This document shows, piece after piece, positions 23,026 to 34,398 of a DNA stretch of 64,000 bases (position 1 is the stretch's first letter; every line of letters starts with the position of its first letter). The notes below the pieces were generated by a model. That model was not told the origin of the DNA and did not search any database. It was given only the letters and a program-made list of their open reading frames with translations. The translations under genes were made by a program, and so were the position numbers. Source of the stretch: Grifola frondosa (lineage: Eukaryota; Basidiomycota; Agaricomycetes; Polyporales; Grifolaceae). Location of the stretch: positions 434,001-498,000 of the forward strand of contig LUGG01000013.1 in NCBI GenBank assembly GCA_001683735.1, read 5' to 3'.

Positions 23026-25658
23026 ATGGACTCTGCCGTGTTGGATTCCGGCTGTAGCCTCTGCTCGGGTTTCTCAAGTATGTCGTTCAGTACTCCTGCG
23101 AAACCGAAATCTATTGTTTATGCTAGCAATAACAACAAGTTCGTCGCGACAATCCTGAAAACATCAGTGGCTCAATAGAGGAAATCTCGCGCAAGCTTCG
23201 AGTGTACCCACACGACCCGCAGAAGTTTCTGGATGTCCTCGTACCTAGCGACGCGCCCTACGAATCCGCTGACGTTTCCGCCGCTTTCTCCGGCTTGGAT
23301 GGTCTCGAATCTACTAAAGAGACGGCCATGTACAAGCCTTGCGCACGTGTATTTCCTGCTTATTTTTTGATATTCAAACTGACATGCACATAGATCGAAG
23401 GCCTTGATGCCCTCGTCGCGGGATTTCCAGAGGACAAGAAGCTTGCATTCCATGACTGTAGCAACTTCAGATGGTCTACCCATACAGTCTGGGCCGCGAA
23501 GTTCATCATGAAACGAAGCCTGACCTGATTGCTTTGTTGCCCGGCAAGAGTAAGGAGGCGCCCGAGAAACTCGAATGGTTCGACGTGTCCTTGATTTTCG
23601 AGGTCAAAAGTTCTAAAGCGCAGGACCCTATGAGAAAGACGTCGTGGACGACAAAGACCGAGATCCGTTCGTGGAGGACGGCGTGCGAGCTGTCGAAACC
23701 GTGACACGGCTGGCGAAGAATGCGCGGAACTTGATGCTTGCACACCATCTCGTCTACGTCTTTGTTGTAGGGCTCTACGGGGAGACCGCACGTTTCTTTC
23801 GTTTCGATCACTCCTGCGCTATTGTATCGAGATCTTTCAACTACCGTGAACAGCCCGAATTGCTCCGGAAGTTCCTGTGGCGGTTCGTCAATCCCATCAA
23901 GGGCGAACTTATCGTCGGCGCAGACCCATTGATCAGTTCCCCGACAGACGAAGAGCTGAAGTGGGCGGAGGAGACGCTTCAGAGGCTGAAGAAGGATGTC
24001 CGGCGCCAAGATCTATGTCACAGTCGATGGGCGACAGTGAAGGAAGGCGGAGAACTGAAACGTTATCTGATGTACAGGTTGATTGCGCTCAATTCCCACC
24101 TGTTCTCGCGATCCACGACGGTATGGGAAGCACTCGAAGAAAGGACTGGCGCAATTCGTCCGGTCAAGGATGCGTGGCGACAGATGATGCGCAATCCAGA
24201 GTCGGCTTTTTACGAACGAATCAAGAGTCGCGGCATTCCAGAGGAAGAGTACATTGGACTTCCGCAGCTACTTGGTGGGGTGACTTGGGCGAAGATGAGG
24301 CAAAGGAACTCTATCCCTCGGGCCCAAACCCATGGCAAGCGACTTCTGTCCCAGCTTCTTCTGCGTCACAGGTGTCTTCAGCTCAGCCTTCTCCTACGTT
24401 GCGGGCAACTTCGGTTCCGGATTCTCCTTCATCACAGGCAATTTCAGTCTTAGATACTGTGACACCTTCGCCACGGGCGAGCGACGCGTCTTCTATCGGT
24501 TCTGAGAGCAATCACACGATGGAAGATCTCCCTTCGGAGTCCCCGCCCAATGCAGAAGGTCTCACAGACTCGTCGGTCAGAGATACATACCAAAGGACTG
24601 TCTCGTGGTTCGCCACTGGAGACCCGGACTGGCGGCTTCGTGAGCGCAGTCATATGCGTTTTGTCGTGGATACTGTTGGCAAGTCATTAGACAAGTTTGA
24701 GCGCACGAGGGAGTTTGTAGAGGCGATGCGAGACGCGATTAAAGGTTTGTCGAATCCGTCCAATATTATAGCACCATCTAATTCGGATCGTTGTATGGCA
24801 GGCCATCGGCTGGCGCTTGAAGCGGGCGTTCTGCATCGAGATGTCAGCGTCGGCAACGTGATGATTGCGCTCGACCGGCCGTTCAAAGGATTCATCCATG
24901 ATTTCGATTACAGTAGCTTCGTGACGGAGGACCCATCGGACGCAGAAGAACTGTCTGATAAACCTTCGGATACGGGGGAGAAGGCTGAATTGAAGGGCAT
25001 GACGGTCAGTTCATTTAATTTCTCGTGTAAAATTCCCCTCTTACGTTCATGCGGACAGGGCACGTTCCACTTCCTGGCAATTCGCATCCTCAAGTCCCAA
25101 GGGGACGTAATTCATCAAGTTAACCACGACCTAGAATCGTTTTACTGGGTACTCATTTGGATTGTTCTTCGACACACCGCACACAACGATCCGGAGGGGA
25201 AACTTGCACGCGACTCTTTATTCAAGGCTGGACAGTACGCCGGGAGGGTCGCTCTGATGAAACTAGGCTGGCTCACCGAAGACTCAGTCATTGTCGAGGG
25301 CAATCCTCCCCTTTCCGTTCTTTTGCGCGACTTCACGAGGCTGTGTTTAAAGCAGTTTATCAGATCCAAGAACGATCAGGATGGGGATCCGCTCACATAC
25401 GAGGCCGTTTTGAAGATATTCGACGATGCCCTTGCAAGCGATGGCTGGCCCGAAAATGACCCCGACTTCCGTTCGGCCTCCCTAGGAAGCAACGCGCAAA
25501 AGCTCAAGGGTATGCTCGCCGGACGAGTACTAAGCGAGGCCGAGACGATGGACCGATGGAGAAGCTGCATTCGTCTAAAAAACGCCGAACCTAACACCAC
25601 TGCAATCATACATGACTATGTCTCCACTATCCCGTGGTTCATTTATTGTATGGATTGA
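23026..25658 (+). CDS. FunK1 fungal-type protein kinase
   Basis: A member of the FunK1 family (kinases expanded in multicellular Agaricomycetes). The N-terminal FunK1 region shows TKPDLIALLPG, WFDVSLIFEVKSS, EDGVRAVETVTRLAKNARN, HHLVYVFVVGLYGETARFF and LLRKFLWRFVNP. The kinase core follows a Ser-rich insert: GVLHRDVSVGNVMIA (HRD plus N) and GFIHDFDYSSF (DFD in place of DFG, usual for this family), then GTFHFLAIRIL and HDLESFYWVLIWIVL. The frame slips near 23626 (a GACCC run; DP then YEKDVVDDKDRDPF) and near 24277 (GGGG; LLGG then DLGEDEAKEL), each time as if one C or G were missing. The gene is longer than typical because of the Ser/Pro linker at about residues 430-520. Start at 23026 is the first ATG in a plausible exon; early splicing is uncertain. 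Confidence 0.8.
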
Positions 25659-26420
25659 CCTCTCATATCCGGATAGAATCTTCGCATGACTGGAATATAC
25701 CTTGCTATCAATGATCTTGTATTACCAGTACTACCGTTATGTCATTTTCGAACTCTGCAATCGTGCTTGCTTCTTCGCTTGATCAACATGGTGCCGTCTC
25801 AAATCCCAACCTTACAACTTAGAGACTTTTTCGGTCTTCAAGCTCAATATTCAATGCCGAACGCGGTGCGCGCACCTGCTTAGCAGTCTGCGAAAGCACT
25901 AATGTAGCGCGCTATGCCAGGTGCGTCTTCGATGTTAACCTGACAAAGGTGCGAGTTCACAACGGTCACGTATAAGGCCTGCGAGGTGCATCAAATACCT
26001 CCGCCCATCCCAGCTGTTCAACAGCATCACAGCGACAGCTGGAGGAGTCACGTCACTAATGATTGTCGGTGTGGCATGCCGCTTTGAAGGAAACTCGACC
26101 TTGAGTCATGATCAGACAATATGAGCGCGAGCCTGAGGTCTTCATTTGGCCAGACGTCCGTGAGGTTCTAGGAAGAAGTCGTCCCTTTCGACCGTCACGG
26201 TTGTACATATAGTAGTACTTCGCGGCAGACATGCGACGAGTACCTGCCTCCAATCTCGCAAGGTGCTCCAAAGGGAGCGAGATCAACCGATGGAACGGTT
26301 CGAAACAAATCAATATTCGCTACGACGGACGAATGATCCTACAATACAGTGCCAAAACATGTATAATCGTACAAGTTATGCATAAACGCTAATGTTCATC
26401 TCCGCAGGCCAGGCACGTCC
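25659..26420. other. Intergenic between convergent genes
   Basis: Space between the 3' ends of FunK1 (+) and malate synthase (-). No conserved ORF or RNA gene was recognised. Confidence 0.45.
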
Positions 26421-28308
26421 TCACAGCACACTGCGCTGCCACTGCGCAGGGCACCCGTCCGCGACCGCGAGGTACCCCATCAAGTCGCTCGTCAGGAACT
26501 CGCTCGGCCACTCCTTCCGCACCTGCTTCTTCAGGTACTTCGCGACGACGTCGAGGTTCTGGTCCGTCGCGTACGGGCCCTTGAGCGTCGGCGCGATCTC
26601 GTCGACGAGGCGGTCGACGTACTCCGCCGTGATGACCTCGCCCGAGTCCGAAGTGCGCACGCCCCACTTCACGTACTGCCACAGCTGCACGCGCGTAATC
26701 TCTGCGGTCGCCGCGTCCTCCATGAGGTAGTTCATGGGGATACAGCCGTTTCCGCCGAGCCACGCTGCGCTGTAGCCGAGAGAGGTCGCTACATTGTTGT
26801 GAATGCCCTCGGCGGTGATCTGGCCAGAAATATTCGTGCTGAGGAGGTCAGCGGCAGCAACCTTCACATCCTCGCGGCGGACGTAATACTATACGGTAAA
26901 ATCCATAAGCGTCACGTTGTTACTAGACTCTACGAGGAGAAACAAACCTGGTTGGGGCCCAACATGTGCTTGTTGAAGACCTCCATGGCAATTTGGTTGA
27001 TGAGCGGGTGCGCAATCCAAGTACCATCGTGGCCGTTGGTGACCTCGCGCAACTTGTCTGCCCGGACTTTGTTCATGGCGATCTCGTTCGCTTTGGGTCG
27101 TTCTTGATGGGGATCTGAGCGGACATGCCACCCATCGCCGCGACCTTGCGCCTGCAGAAAGATAAATAATCTGAAGTCACGGTATGGGGAGAAACTTACT
27201 TATGGCAAGTTTGGATGAGTAGTCGGACATAAGCGTCCATGAACGATGCCTCCATGGTGACATCCTTGCGATCAGGCAGGACGGCGCTGCGGTCAGCACG
27301 ACGTCTCTTGATGAAACTGAAGATGTAGTCCCAACTGGTGAAATGGATATCAGGGCCAAAAAATTTAAATGAGTTCGCCAGTGTACTCACCGACCACATG
27401 TTCAAGCCGGATGAGTGATCCCTGAGCTCGAACAGGATCTCCTCCATCTGGAAAGCGGCGGGAGGGTCTCAATAAGCACGGTTCCACGGATGGTGCCGTG
27501 CGGCATGCCGATGTATGACTGCGAGAAGTTGAACACGTCGTTCCAAAGACGAGCCTCGCGGTAGTGTTCCATTTTGGGAAGGTAGAAGTAGGGACCAGAG
27601 CCGCGCTTCACGAGTTCCTGTGCGTTGTGATAGAAGTAGAGTGCGAAGTCGAAGAGCGACCCGGAGACGGAGCATTGTCGACAGTAACGCGGGGCTCATC
27701 CAAATGCCAACCGCGTGGTCTGAAAGATGATCGTCAATACCGGACACAGAAGTGGAATGTAGACATTGCATACCTGACGATGAGGACAGCAGGCTTCTCG
27801 CTCAACTTGTACGACTTGCCTCCGGTCTCGAAGTCAATCTGCCGCCGAACGGCGTCTCGCAGGTTAACCTGACCGTTGAGCAAATTCGCAAATGTAGGTG
27901 AGTTGGCATCTGTTTGCCGAATCAGCTGATATTTTCTGGCTGAGTATAGAAGGGGCACGCACCTTCAAAATCGGCCATGAAGGTCTTCGCGCCGCTGTTC
28001 AGGGCGTTAATGACCATCTTGCGGTCAGTAGGACCAGTGATCTCTACTCTCCGGTCCTCCAAACCGGGCGCGGGAGGTGCGCACTGCCAAGAGGGGTCCG
28101 CACGGATGTGTGCGGTCTCGGCGGGGAAGTCGAGAGGCACGCCTGCATCGAGACGTTGTTGAGCAGCCTCGCGGGCTACGAGGAGACTCTGGCGGGTGGA
28201 CTCGAAGGTCCTGTGAAGGGCAGCAATGAATTTGAGGGCACCCTCGGTGAGGATCTCGGACTGGGCCTGGAAAGCCTCGCGAGAGTGAATTTGTACGCCG
28301 GCGATCAT
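26421..28308 (-). CDS. Malate synthase (glyoxylate cycle)
   Basis: Condenses glyoxylate with acetyl-CoA to malate, allowing growth on C2 compounds and fatty acids. Recognisable in order: [40 protein letters not shown] with [151 protein letters not shown]. Several introns are clear (e.g. NQ then YYVRRED). The frame slips near 27668 (AP/VSG), 27462 (LP/AAF), 27400 (GLN/CGR) and 27096 (NDP/KAN). Three of these would be repaired by one extra C in a short C run. The C-terminus reads QWQRSVL, not a standard SKL-type peroxisomal signal. The strong conservation argues for a live gene. Confidence 0.93.
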
Positions 28309-28739
28309 GGTGAGCTAAGAGAGGTATGTGTGGGAGTGAGTAGTGAGGATAGGAGGGAGGGGCGATATTGGGCTAGAGTATAAGTAGTTTGTCGGCTCCC
28401 CGCGATACCGTTTTCCAAGTTCGGAAATCCAACGTCATGGCTTCCGTTTCCTCCTTCACGTGTTATCCCGGACCGCGGGGACCCCGGAACCTGCCATCCG
28501 GAGTGCCTTCACCTGGAGGGCCTTTACGCCTTCGAGTCCCTTCGCTGATCCTCGCCTCGTGCCACCTCTTCCGTCCGTCGGTCTCCGTCTGCCTTGTGGC
28601 TTATGGTTCTTCCGTTCCTGCTCTCGTTAGTGTCCATTTGTTCGCTGTTGTAGTTTGTTCACCAACTGCAAGGGTGTGTATTCAAATATATGGATTTCCA
28701 GAATGCATGTCCATAACATAGTTACGTGGGACTAAAATA
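28309..28739. promoter_or_regulatory. Probable promoter region of malate synthase plus GET1 3' flank
   Basis: No gene is seen. About 50 bp upstream of the malate synthase start is a tatactctagcccaat stretch on the minus strand. A GC-rich segment around 28430-28500 contains cggaccgcgggg and ccggaac triplets of the CCG type bound by Zn2Cys6 regulators, but no specific site can be assigned. Confidence 0.3.
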
Positions 28740-29608
28740 TCAATCCTCCTTCTCATCCGCCTTCTCCTGTTGTTGTTCCGACGGAACGGCTGGCTGTGAT
28801 CCTATGCCACCACGGCGGAGAAGGGGTGAACGTGGATGCATCAGCCTCCGAGGTGACGGCACACAAGTCCGAAGCTTACCTGCCGCCAGCTCCTTCACCA
28901 CACGCTCCCCCACTTTAATCACTCGGCGGCACGCCATCTGCCACACCCCGCAGCTGACCGACCCCGCCGGCGCAAATGGGAACGCCAGCCACCATGTCAG
29001 GGGACCGAACCATCCAGGCGGGAGGTAGAACACCGCGGACTTGCGGTACCACCACCCTACGACGAACTGCAGCCCTGCCGTCATGAACCAGAGCATGGAG
29101 TTGAACTTGAGTGAGAACGACGTCCGTGCGGAGGAGAGCTCGCTATCTACAATACAATAAATCGGCTGTCATTAGAACTTCGAACATCCAGACGCCCGGA
29201 ACATTGAAGCGCAATCGCGGGACCCGCGAACGCCGTCCCTCGTCGACCTAAAGGAACGACGGATCAAAGCTTCCACTCACTGAGCTTCTCCAAATCCGCT
29301 AACCTTTATCGACGCTTCGCCGCAGCTTCGCCCATTTCGCAAACTGGTCCTGCGCGCTCGTCTGCAGGAGCTCTTTCTTGTTCAGCAGAATCTCAGACTT
29401 GAGCTTTTGTTGCCGCGCAGCTGTTGAAGAATAAAAGATGCGTAGATAGAGGGCATAGGCCTACAACATTGTAGTTTCACGGTGTGAGCAAAATTACGAC
29501 GAACAGTATCGAGAAACGGCGTACAAGCTCCAGGAGTACAGATTTGCCTATCCAAGAGATGAGCTCGGTCACAAAGACCAGTCCAAATATCATTAGTATC
29601 AGAGACAT
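28740..29608 (-). CDS. GET1: GET1, ER receptor subunit for tail-anchored protein insertion
   Basis: An ER membrane protein (WRB/CHD5 family) that with GET2 receives tail-anchored proteins from the Get3 ATPase. Exon 1 (29608-29525) encodes the first transmembrane helix ([20 protein letters not shown]). Exon 2 (from 29460) encodes the cytosolic coiled coil with the family block [19 protein letters not shown]. Exon 3 gives [40 protein letters not shown] and [20 protein letters not shown], holding transmembrane helices 2 and 3. The tail is Glu/Lys-rich and may contain one more intron of a multiple of three bases. Near 29305 the frame slips by one base (SVDKG then LADLEKL, as if GG were GGG). Length and topology otherwise fit the family. 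Confidence 0.9.
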
Positions 29609-30333
29609 TTTGAACCAAGAAGTGCAATGACAAGATAAAGTGATTCGGTACTCAGAGCAGCAGCATGGAAGCCTTACGTGTCCACTGTCCAGCGCATGTA
29701 CGCCACCGGCGTCGCCCGTAAGACAATTTGGAAGCACGCCGTAAACACGTGGATAAAGCGGTTGTTTGTCATTGTTAGGATCAGAAGCTATTGGCCTCTT
29801 GCATTCACGTCCAGGGTCCAGGCCTGTCCGTCTATTCAACCGTGCTCATCGAACTACTTAACAATGCTCGGCCAACATACTCACCATTACGTACATGCAG
29901 CTGTATTACATGGATGTGCTACCGAAGCCAAGCTGAAGTTAGGCTCTCCAAACCATACTCAACGAATTGTCCAACTCGTCCTTATGTTTGACGCAGGGGT
30001 CAAAGTCATCGAGTCATCAGTGCCACCACAGTAGCAGCAAACTTATCAACAAATAACTCACTCTCGATACCAACAACGTTATGACAACCTCGGAACACGA
30101 CACACTCACTGGTAGTATAACGGACTCGGATTAGATCGGATGGCTAGTCCGGTAGCACACATGCAGGAGATCATGATGCATGCCAATATTTTAGCGGAAG
30201 TGCCATAGGCCAATAGCAAAGCGATACATGGGTGCGTGTGCGTGATGCGCGACGGTCTCTCGATGGTGACGGCGGGGTCCAGTCCTCTCCTCCCCTATAC
30301 AACAGCCAACGACAGCATAGAACGGAGAGAAAT
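29609..30333. other. Intergenic, one doubtful short ORF
   Basis: This is the upstream region of GET1 and downstream region of eL39. On the minus strand a 32-codon ORF at about 29786-29688 (MTNNRFIHVFTACFQIVLR...) has a gene-like composition. It ends next to a GTAAGG that could be a splice donor, but nothing ties it to a family. It could be a small upstream ORF of GET1. Confidence 0.3.
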
Positions 30334-30682
30334 CTAGATGTTGAGCTTCGTGCGTCTCCAGTGGCGGCGCTTGGCGTTGTACTGTAGTAGGTGCGTTTTA
30401 TAGCGGGTTTTACGGCCCATCATGAGAGGCGGGTGCTCACCTGAATTTTGGTATCCGACTTCAGGCGGAACCACTGGGGAATGGGGCTTTCACACACATC
30501 TTTCAGGCTCGCATCGCACATGGATTCAAGACCTCTGCTCACCGATTCTGGCGCGACGCCTTCGCGAGGATGCGCTTCGTGCGGAAAGTCTTCTGGGAAG
30601 GCTATTTTCACGCAAATCACGCCCGTCAGCTCCGCAAGTCCCACACTCTCGTCCAAGGGCAAAAACAGCGCGGACATACCAT
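30334..30682 (-). CDS. RPL39: 60S ribosomal protein eL39
   Basis: A small basic protein of the large subunit lining the exit tunnel. Four exons reconstruct it exactly: 30682-30680 (ATG alone), 30601-30543, 30486-30441 and 30381-30334. They total 156 nt, that is 51 residues plus stop, the standard eL39 length. The product begins MPSQKTFRTKRILAKASRQN, continues RPIPQWFRLKSDTKIQ and ends YNAKRRHWRRTKLNI. All three introns are GT-AG. An intron directly after the ATG is typical of ribosomal-protein genes in fungi. The longer ORF covering 30420-30779 in another frame is a shadow. It diverges from FKBP2 with about 180 bp between the start codons. Confidence 0.96.
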
Positions 30683-30862
30683 CGTTATCGTTGTCGGGGG
30701 CGGTGGCTGGCGGCGGTGGAAAGGGAGGAAAATTAAGGTTAGCCAGCGCGTGCTCTATACAGTTCTGACTAAGCTCCAAATGCGGAAATGGGTAATCTCA
30801 ATGTTTCCCACGGGTGCTATAACTCACGAGGCTCTGCCACGCTGGAACTCTTGAACGCGACC
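30683..30862. promoter_or_regulatory. Bidirectional promoter, eL39 / FKBP2
   Basis: The 180 bp between the two ATGs must serve both genes. It contains a pyrimidine/purine tract (ggtggaaagggaggaaaatt at 30715-30734), typical of fungal ribosomal-protein promoters. Co-regulation is inferred from position only. Confidence 0.5.
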
Positions 30863-31535
30863 ATGTACCTCATGAGAGTCCTGGGCTGCATCTCCGTCCT
30901 GGTGTTTGCGCTGATTGCGGCGGCTGCTGAGGCCCCCACGGAGCTGAAGATCGATACGACGTACCTCCCGGCGGAGTGCCCCGTCAAGTCGCAGCACGGC
31001 GACGCGCTCAAGGTGCACTACGTGAGTGCTACTTGTTCGGAGGTGACGTGTCATGTGTAGTGTGTTGTGCTCATTGTGGCTCGTGTAGACGGGGAAGCTA
31101 TTTACCAATGGAAACAAGTTCGATTCTAGGTGAGTGGGGTGTGTCGTCGTGCGAAGGTGGATTCTTTGAAGGATGCTTATGCGCGCTAGCCTCGACCGTG
31201 GCCAGCCTCTGCATTTGACTTGTACGTATCCCTTGCTTACGATGCACATTGCAAGTATATACTCATTCTGGAACAGTGGGCGCGGGCCAGGTCATCCGTG
31301 GATGGGACGAAGGACTCAAAGGCATGTGCCTGAACGAAAAGCGCACCCTCACTATCCCATCCAACATGGCATATGGTGAGTCTCTCTAGATACTGCTTTC
31401 CAGCACAGAAGGTGACATAGGATGTGGATTGCAGGATCTCGTGGCTTTGGAAGTATCATTCCCCCACACTCGGCCCTTGTTTTCGACGTGGAACTCGTTG
31501 ACCTGGAAGCCAGGGCACCTCGTGATGAGCTTTAA
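30863..31535 (+). CDS. FKBP-type peptidyl-prolyl isomerase of the ER (FKBP2-like)
   Basis: Catalyses cis-trans isomerisation of peptidyl-prolyl bonds in the ER lumen; target of FK506/rapamycin in this family. Exons 30863-31021, 31089-31129, 31190-31221, 31277-31375 and 31435-31535 join in frame. A signal peptide is clear ([20 protein letters not shown]). The FKBP domain shows [79 protein letters not shown] and DVELVDL. The binding-pocket residues Y, F-D, V-I, W and Y are present. The C-terminus is APRDEL, an ER-retrieval signal variant of HDEL/KDEL. No frame break. Confidence 0.95.
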
Positions 31536-31743
31536 AGCTTCAACGCGCCTTCACGATGGTAGACTTAGAGTCATTTTAGCGGGCGGTGCACGTCTTTCGT
31601 GAGACATCATGTATGATACCTCAGTGCTACGGAATTCAACGGAAGATATGCTACACATCGCTAGGATGCTCCGATCAGGATGTATCATGATATATCAGTA
31701 CTAGTACAGTGAGTCCAAATTGTGAATATGTGCAGGCGCAAGC

Positions 31744-33399
31744 TCAGGTAGGAGCACCCTGCGACTTCAACTTCTCGTGCACGAGCTGCTGGAACTCCTC
31801 GCGCAATATCTCCTCCCGCCGATTCCGCTCCTCCTGCTGCAGCTTCAGAATACCCCGCTTCTCCTCCGCACTGATGACCTGGTTCTCCTTCCTCATGCGC
31901 ACTGCGTTCATCCTCCTGTGCCTGCTCCCGCTCATGACGTACCCGACGTCCTCGAACGTCGCAATCTCGTCCGACGACAGCCCGATCTCGCCACGGCGCG
32001 GGATACGCACATCCGTGCCATCCTTCAAGAATGCAGCCATCGCGCTGCCCTCGCCGCGAAGCAGCGCCCCGCCATACTGCCGCTCGTCCACCTTCCGCGA
32101 CGACGACGTCATCTTGTGCAGTGGTTGCGGCCCAACATCCTCGTCTGAGTCCGAGCCCTCTTCGGTGGGGACCGGCGCCGCTTTTGCTGCGGGAACAGGT
32201 GGGGCGCCATGGCTCCGCTGCCAGTCGCCGGCGTGGCCACCGGTACCATGGTGAGCAGACCGGGGGCGGACGGCTTCTCAACCCACTCCTGCTCGTCTGC
32301 TTCGGGAGGGGTTGAGGGGGGCCTCTGTTCAGCGCTCTTTGCTGGCGTTGGGCTGCGCCGCTTGTCCTCGGTCTTGCTCCTGCTCCGCCGCCGCCGCCGT
32401 TCGCGGTCGCTGTCCTCGTCGTAGTCGTCGTACCTCCGAGAGCGTGAACGCGACCGCCGTCTGCGCCGCTCGCGGTCGCGCTCCTTCTCTGTCGTGCGGC
32501 TCTTCTCCTTCCGTGCCTTCTTGCGTTCTTTGCGTTCACGACGCCGTCGCCCCTCTTCCGTATCCGAAGACACATCGGAGGAATCAGAGTCGTCGCGACG
32601 GCGTTTGCTGGACTTTTTACGACGCTTAGAGTCTAAGCCGGGTGAACTAAAAGCACACGGAACGTCAGAATTATTCGGACGACGGATACATGGTGCAACG
32701 TACAGTGTTCTGGTTGGGGCTTTTGGTGAAGGCGGCCACACCGCAACCGTAACTTTTTCCCGTTGCTGTCGGCGGCTGAGCAAATCACGGCGGTAAGCAC
32801 AACGCCGAGCGAGCGTGACATAGTGGCACATACCTCTCCAAAAAATCCGCACCGCCCCCTCCATAATGCTGCCGCTCTGCGCGGCCACGGTACATGTTCT
32901 CTTGGTCCCGCCATGGCGGCTGCACAGCTGCGTGATCCTGCTCGCGCGGAGGCGGCGAGGAAGGCCGCCGGTACTCAGAGTATTCCGGGCTCGCGCGGGG
33001 AGGTTTGTCCCGCACGCGTATGTCCTCCCGCTCGCGGTCGCGCACCTTGTCGACGCTCCGGCTCCGGCTGCGGCCCTTTGGCTTGTCAGATTCTCTTTTA
33101 TCCTGGTCGAAATAGTCGTCTGCGCGCGCGCGCTCGCGCTCGTACCGCCTGCTCCTGTCGTCCCTGTTCCGCCTCTCACCGTCTCTGTCTCTGCCTCTGT
33201 CTTTGTCTTTGTCTTTGTCCCTGCTGCGCTCCATGTCCCGTCGGGAGTCGTATCCCCGGTCTCTGCTGCGCGAACGAGCTGGAGAGCGCTGGCTGAGGTG
33301 CGGCGGGGTCGGTCTGCGGTCGCGGTCCATTCGGGAGGAAGACACATTTTTGCGGTCGGGAGGCACGAGTGCGAGACGAGATGGATGCACGGTGGCCAT
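31744..33399 (-). CDS. NKAP-family protein (RS-rich, SynMuv domain)
   Basis: A nuclear protein linked in animals to splicing and transcriptional repression. The first exon (from 33399, MATVHPSRLALVPPDRK) is an RS/RD/RE-rich low-complexity region with a (KD)n stretch. FLE then SRRQQREKVTVAVWPPSPKA matches the central NKAP block. A second RS-rich part follows. The C-terminal SynMuv domain is highly conserved: RQYGGALLRGEGSAMAAFLK, IPRRGEIGLSSDEIATFEDV, GYVMSGSRHRRMNAVRMRKE and NQVISAEEKRGILKLQQEER, ending in LVHEKLKSQGAPT. The frame slips at 32211-32214, where GGGG on the plus strand (CCCC in the gene) seems to lack one C: AMAP, then PPVPAAKAAPVPTEEGSDSD. The long ORFs antisense and in other frames here are produced by the Arg/Ser repeats. 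Confidence 0.9.
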
Positions 33400-33687
33400 G
33401 ATGGTGTGGTGTCAAGCAATTGTTAGTCTTCAAGAGCGAGTGTCCCTTGGTCAGTCAGAGTGAAAGAAGGCGTGGGAATCTGAGTTGGCCGGGAACGGTA
33501 CCTTTGGGCGCTCATTGGGCGCTAAGCATTTGTTTGCTTGAAGAAGCTCTGACACAGGCAGCGGGATAGGTACGATATAAACAATGTGACTGCTGCTAAT
33601 TCTACACTTAGCGAAATACTGTTGGCTAATCATCAAGGAATATGTGGCTTAGAAATCTTCCAATCCGTCCGAGCGTGTCCATCAATC

Positions 33688-34398
33688 CTAGGCTTTGGAA
33701 ACGGTGACTTCCGCACCGTGCTTCAGCATCCTACTGTATGGGCAGAACTACAGCATCCATGACCGTCACCACATGCGCGCTCGTATGACCAGAATGACAC
33801 TCACTTCATGCGCCGCGGCGATGATCTGGTCGTCATTGCAGCCCTCGACAGTGATATCAACGCGCAGCCCGAAACCATCCAGGCTAGGATCGGACGGATG
33901 CCCGAGGAAGACGGACGCAGAGACCTTTGCATTCTCCGCGAGCTCTTTCTTGTTGGCGCGGGAGGCAGCCAATTGGAGCGCCCCGAGGAAGCACGCTGCG
34001 CAGTGTCCGTGTCAGTCGCTGTGTCGGAGCGCTATGTGGGCGACACTCACAGGAGTATCCCATAGCGAAGAGCTGCTCGGGGTTTTGCCCATCGCCCTTG
34101 CCGCCCGTTACTTTTGGCATGGACATCTTCAGCTCCAACGGCGCGTCGCCGTTTGACCTCACTGTCCCGTTTCTGCCGGCACCCTGTGCGGTGGCCTTGG
34201 AAAAGTACTTGACAGATTGCAAGTGTCCTCAGCGGTCAGCACGGAGGATGGTTGGGTAACACGCACGACGTGGTCTTTCAATGTGAGGATGCCGCGCTTG
34301 TACACCGTGCTCGGGGAGATAAGTCTCGCATGCCGCACTCCAGAGCCGATCATGATTCGCTGCGAGAGCGGTCGAAGGAGCACTCGAGACGTGTGCAT
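33688..34398 (-). CDS. OsmC/Ohr-type organic hydroperoxide resistance protein
   Basis: A thiol peroxidase that reduces organic and fatty-acid hydroperoxides. Four exons splice cleanly: MHTSRVLLRPLSQRIMIGSG...KRGILTLKDHV, then YFSKATAQGAGRNGTVRSNG..., then CFLGALQLAASRANKKELAE..., then FCPYSRMLKHGAEVTVSKA. The two redox cysteines are visible: one in AMGYSSCFLGAL, where the intron interrupts the serine before it, and one in DITVEGCNDDQI. The first 30 residues are Arg/Ser-rich without acids and could be a mitochondrial targeting sequence. Bacterial Ohr is about 140 residues, and the domain here is full length behind this extension. No frame break. Confidence 0.93.

Noticed and set aside
26389..26763. 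124-codon Arg-rich ORF over the 3' end of malate synthase
   Set aside because: Shadow frame; the overlapping frame encodes the conserved malate synthase C-terminus.
30420..30779. 119-codon minus-strand ORF with a Pro-rich start
   Set aside because: It reads through introns of the eL39 gene in the wrong frame; the spliced 51-residue eL39 explains the DNA.
31685..32575. 296-codon ORF and several long antisense ORFs over the NKAP gene
   Set aside because: They result from Arg/Ser/Asp codon repeats in GC-rich RS-domain DNA; the NKAP frame is the conserved one.
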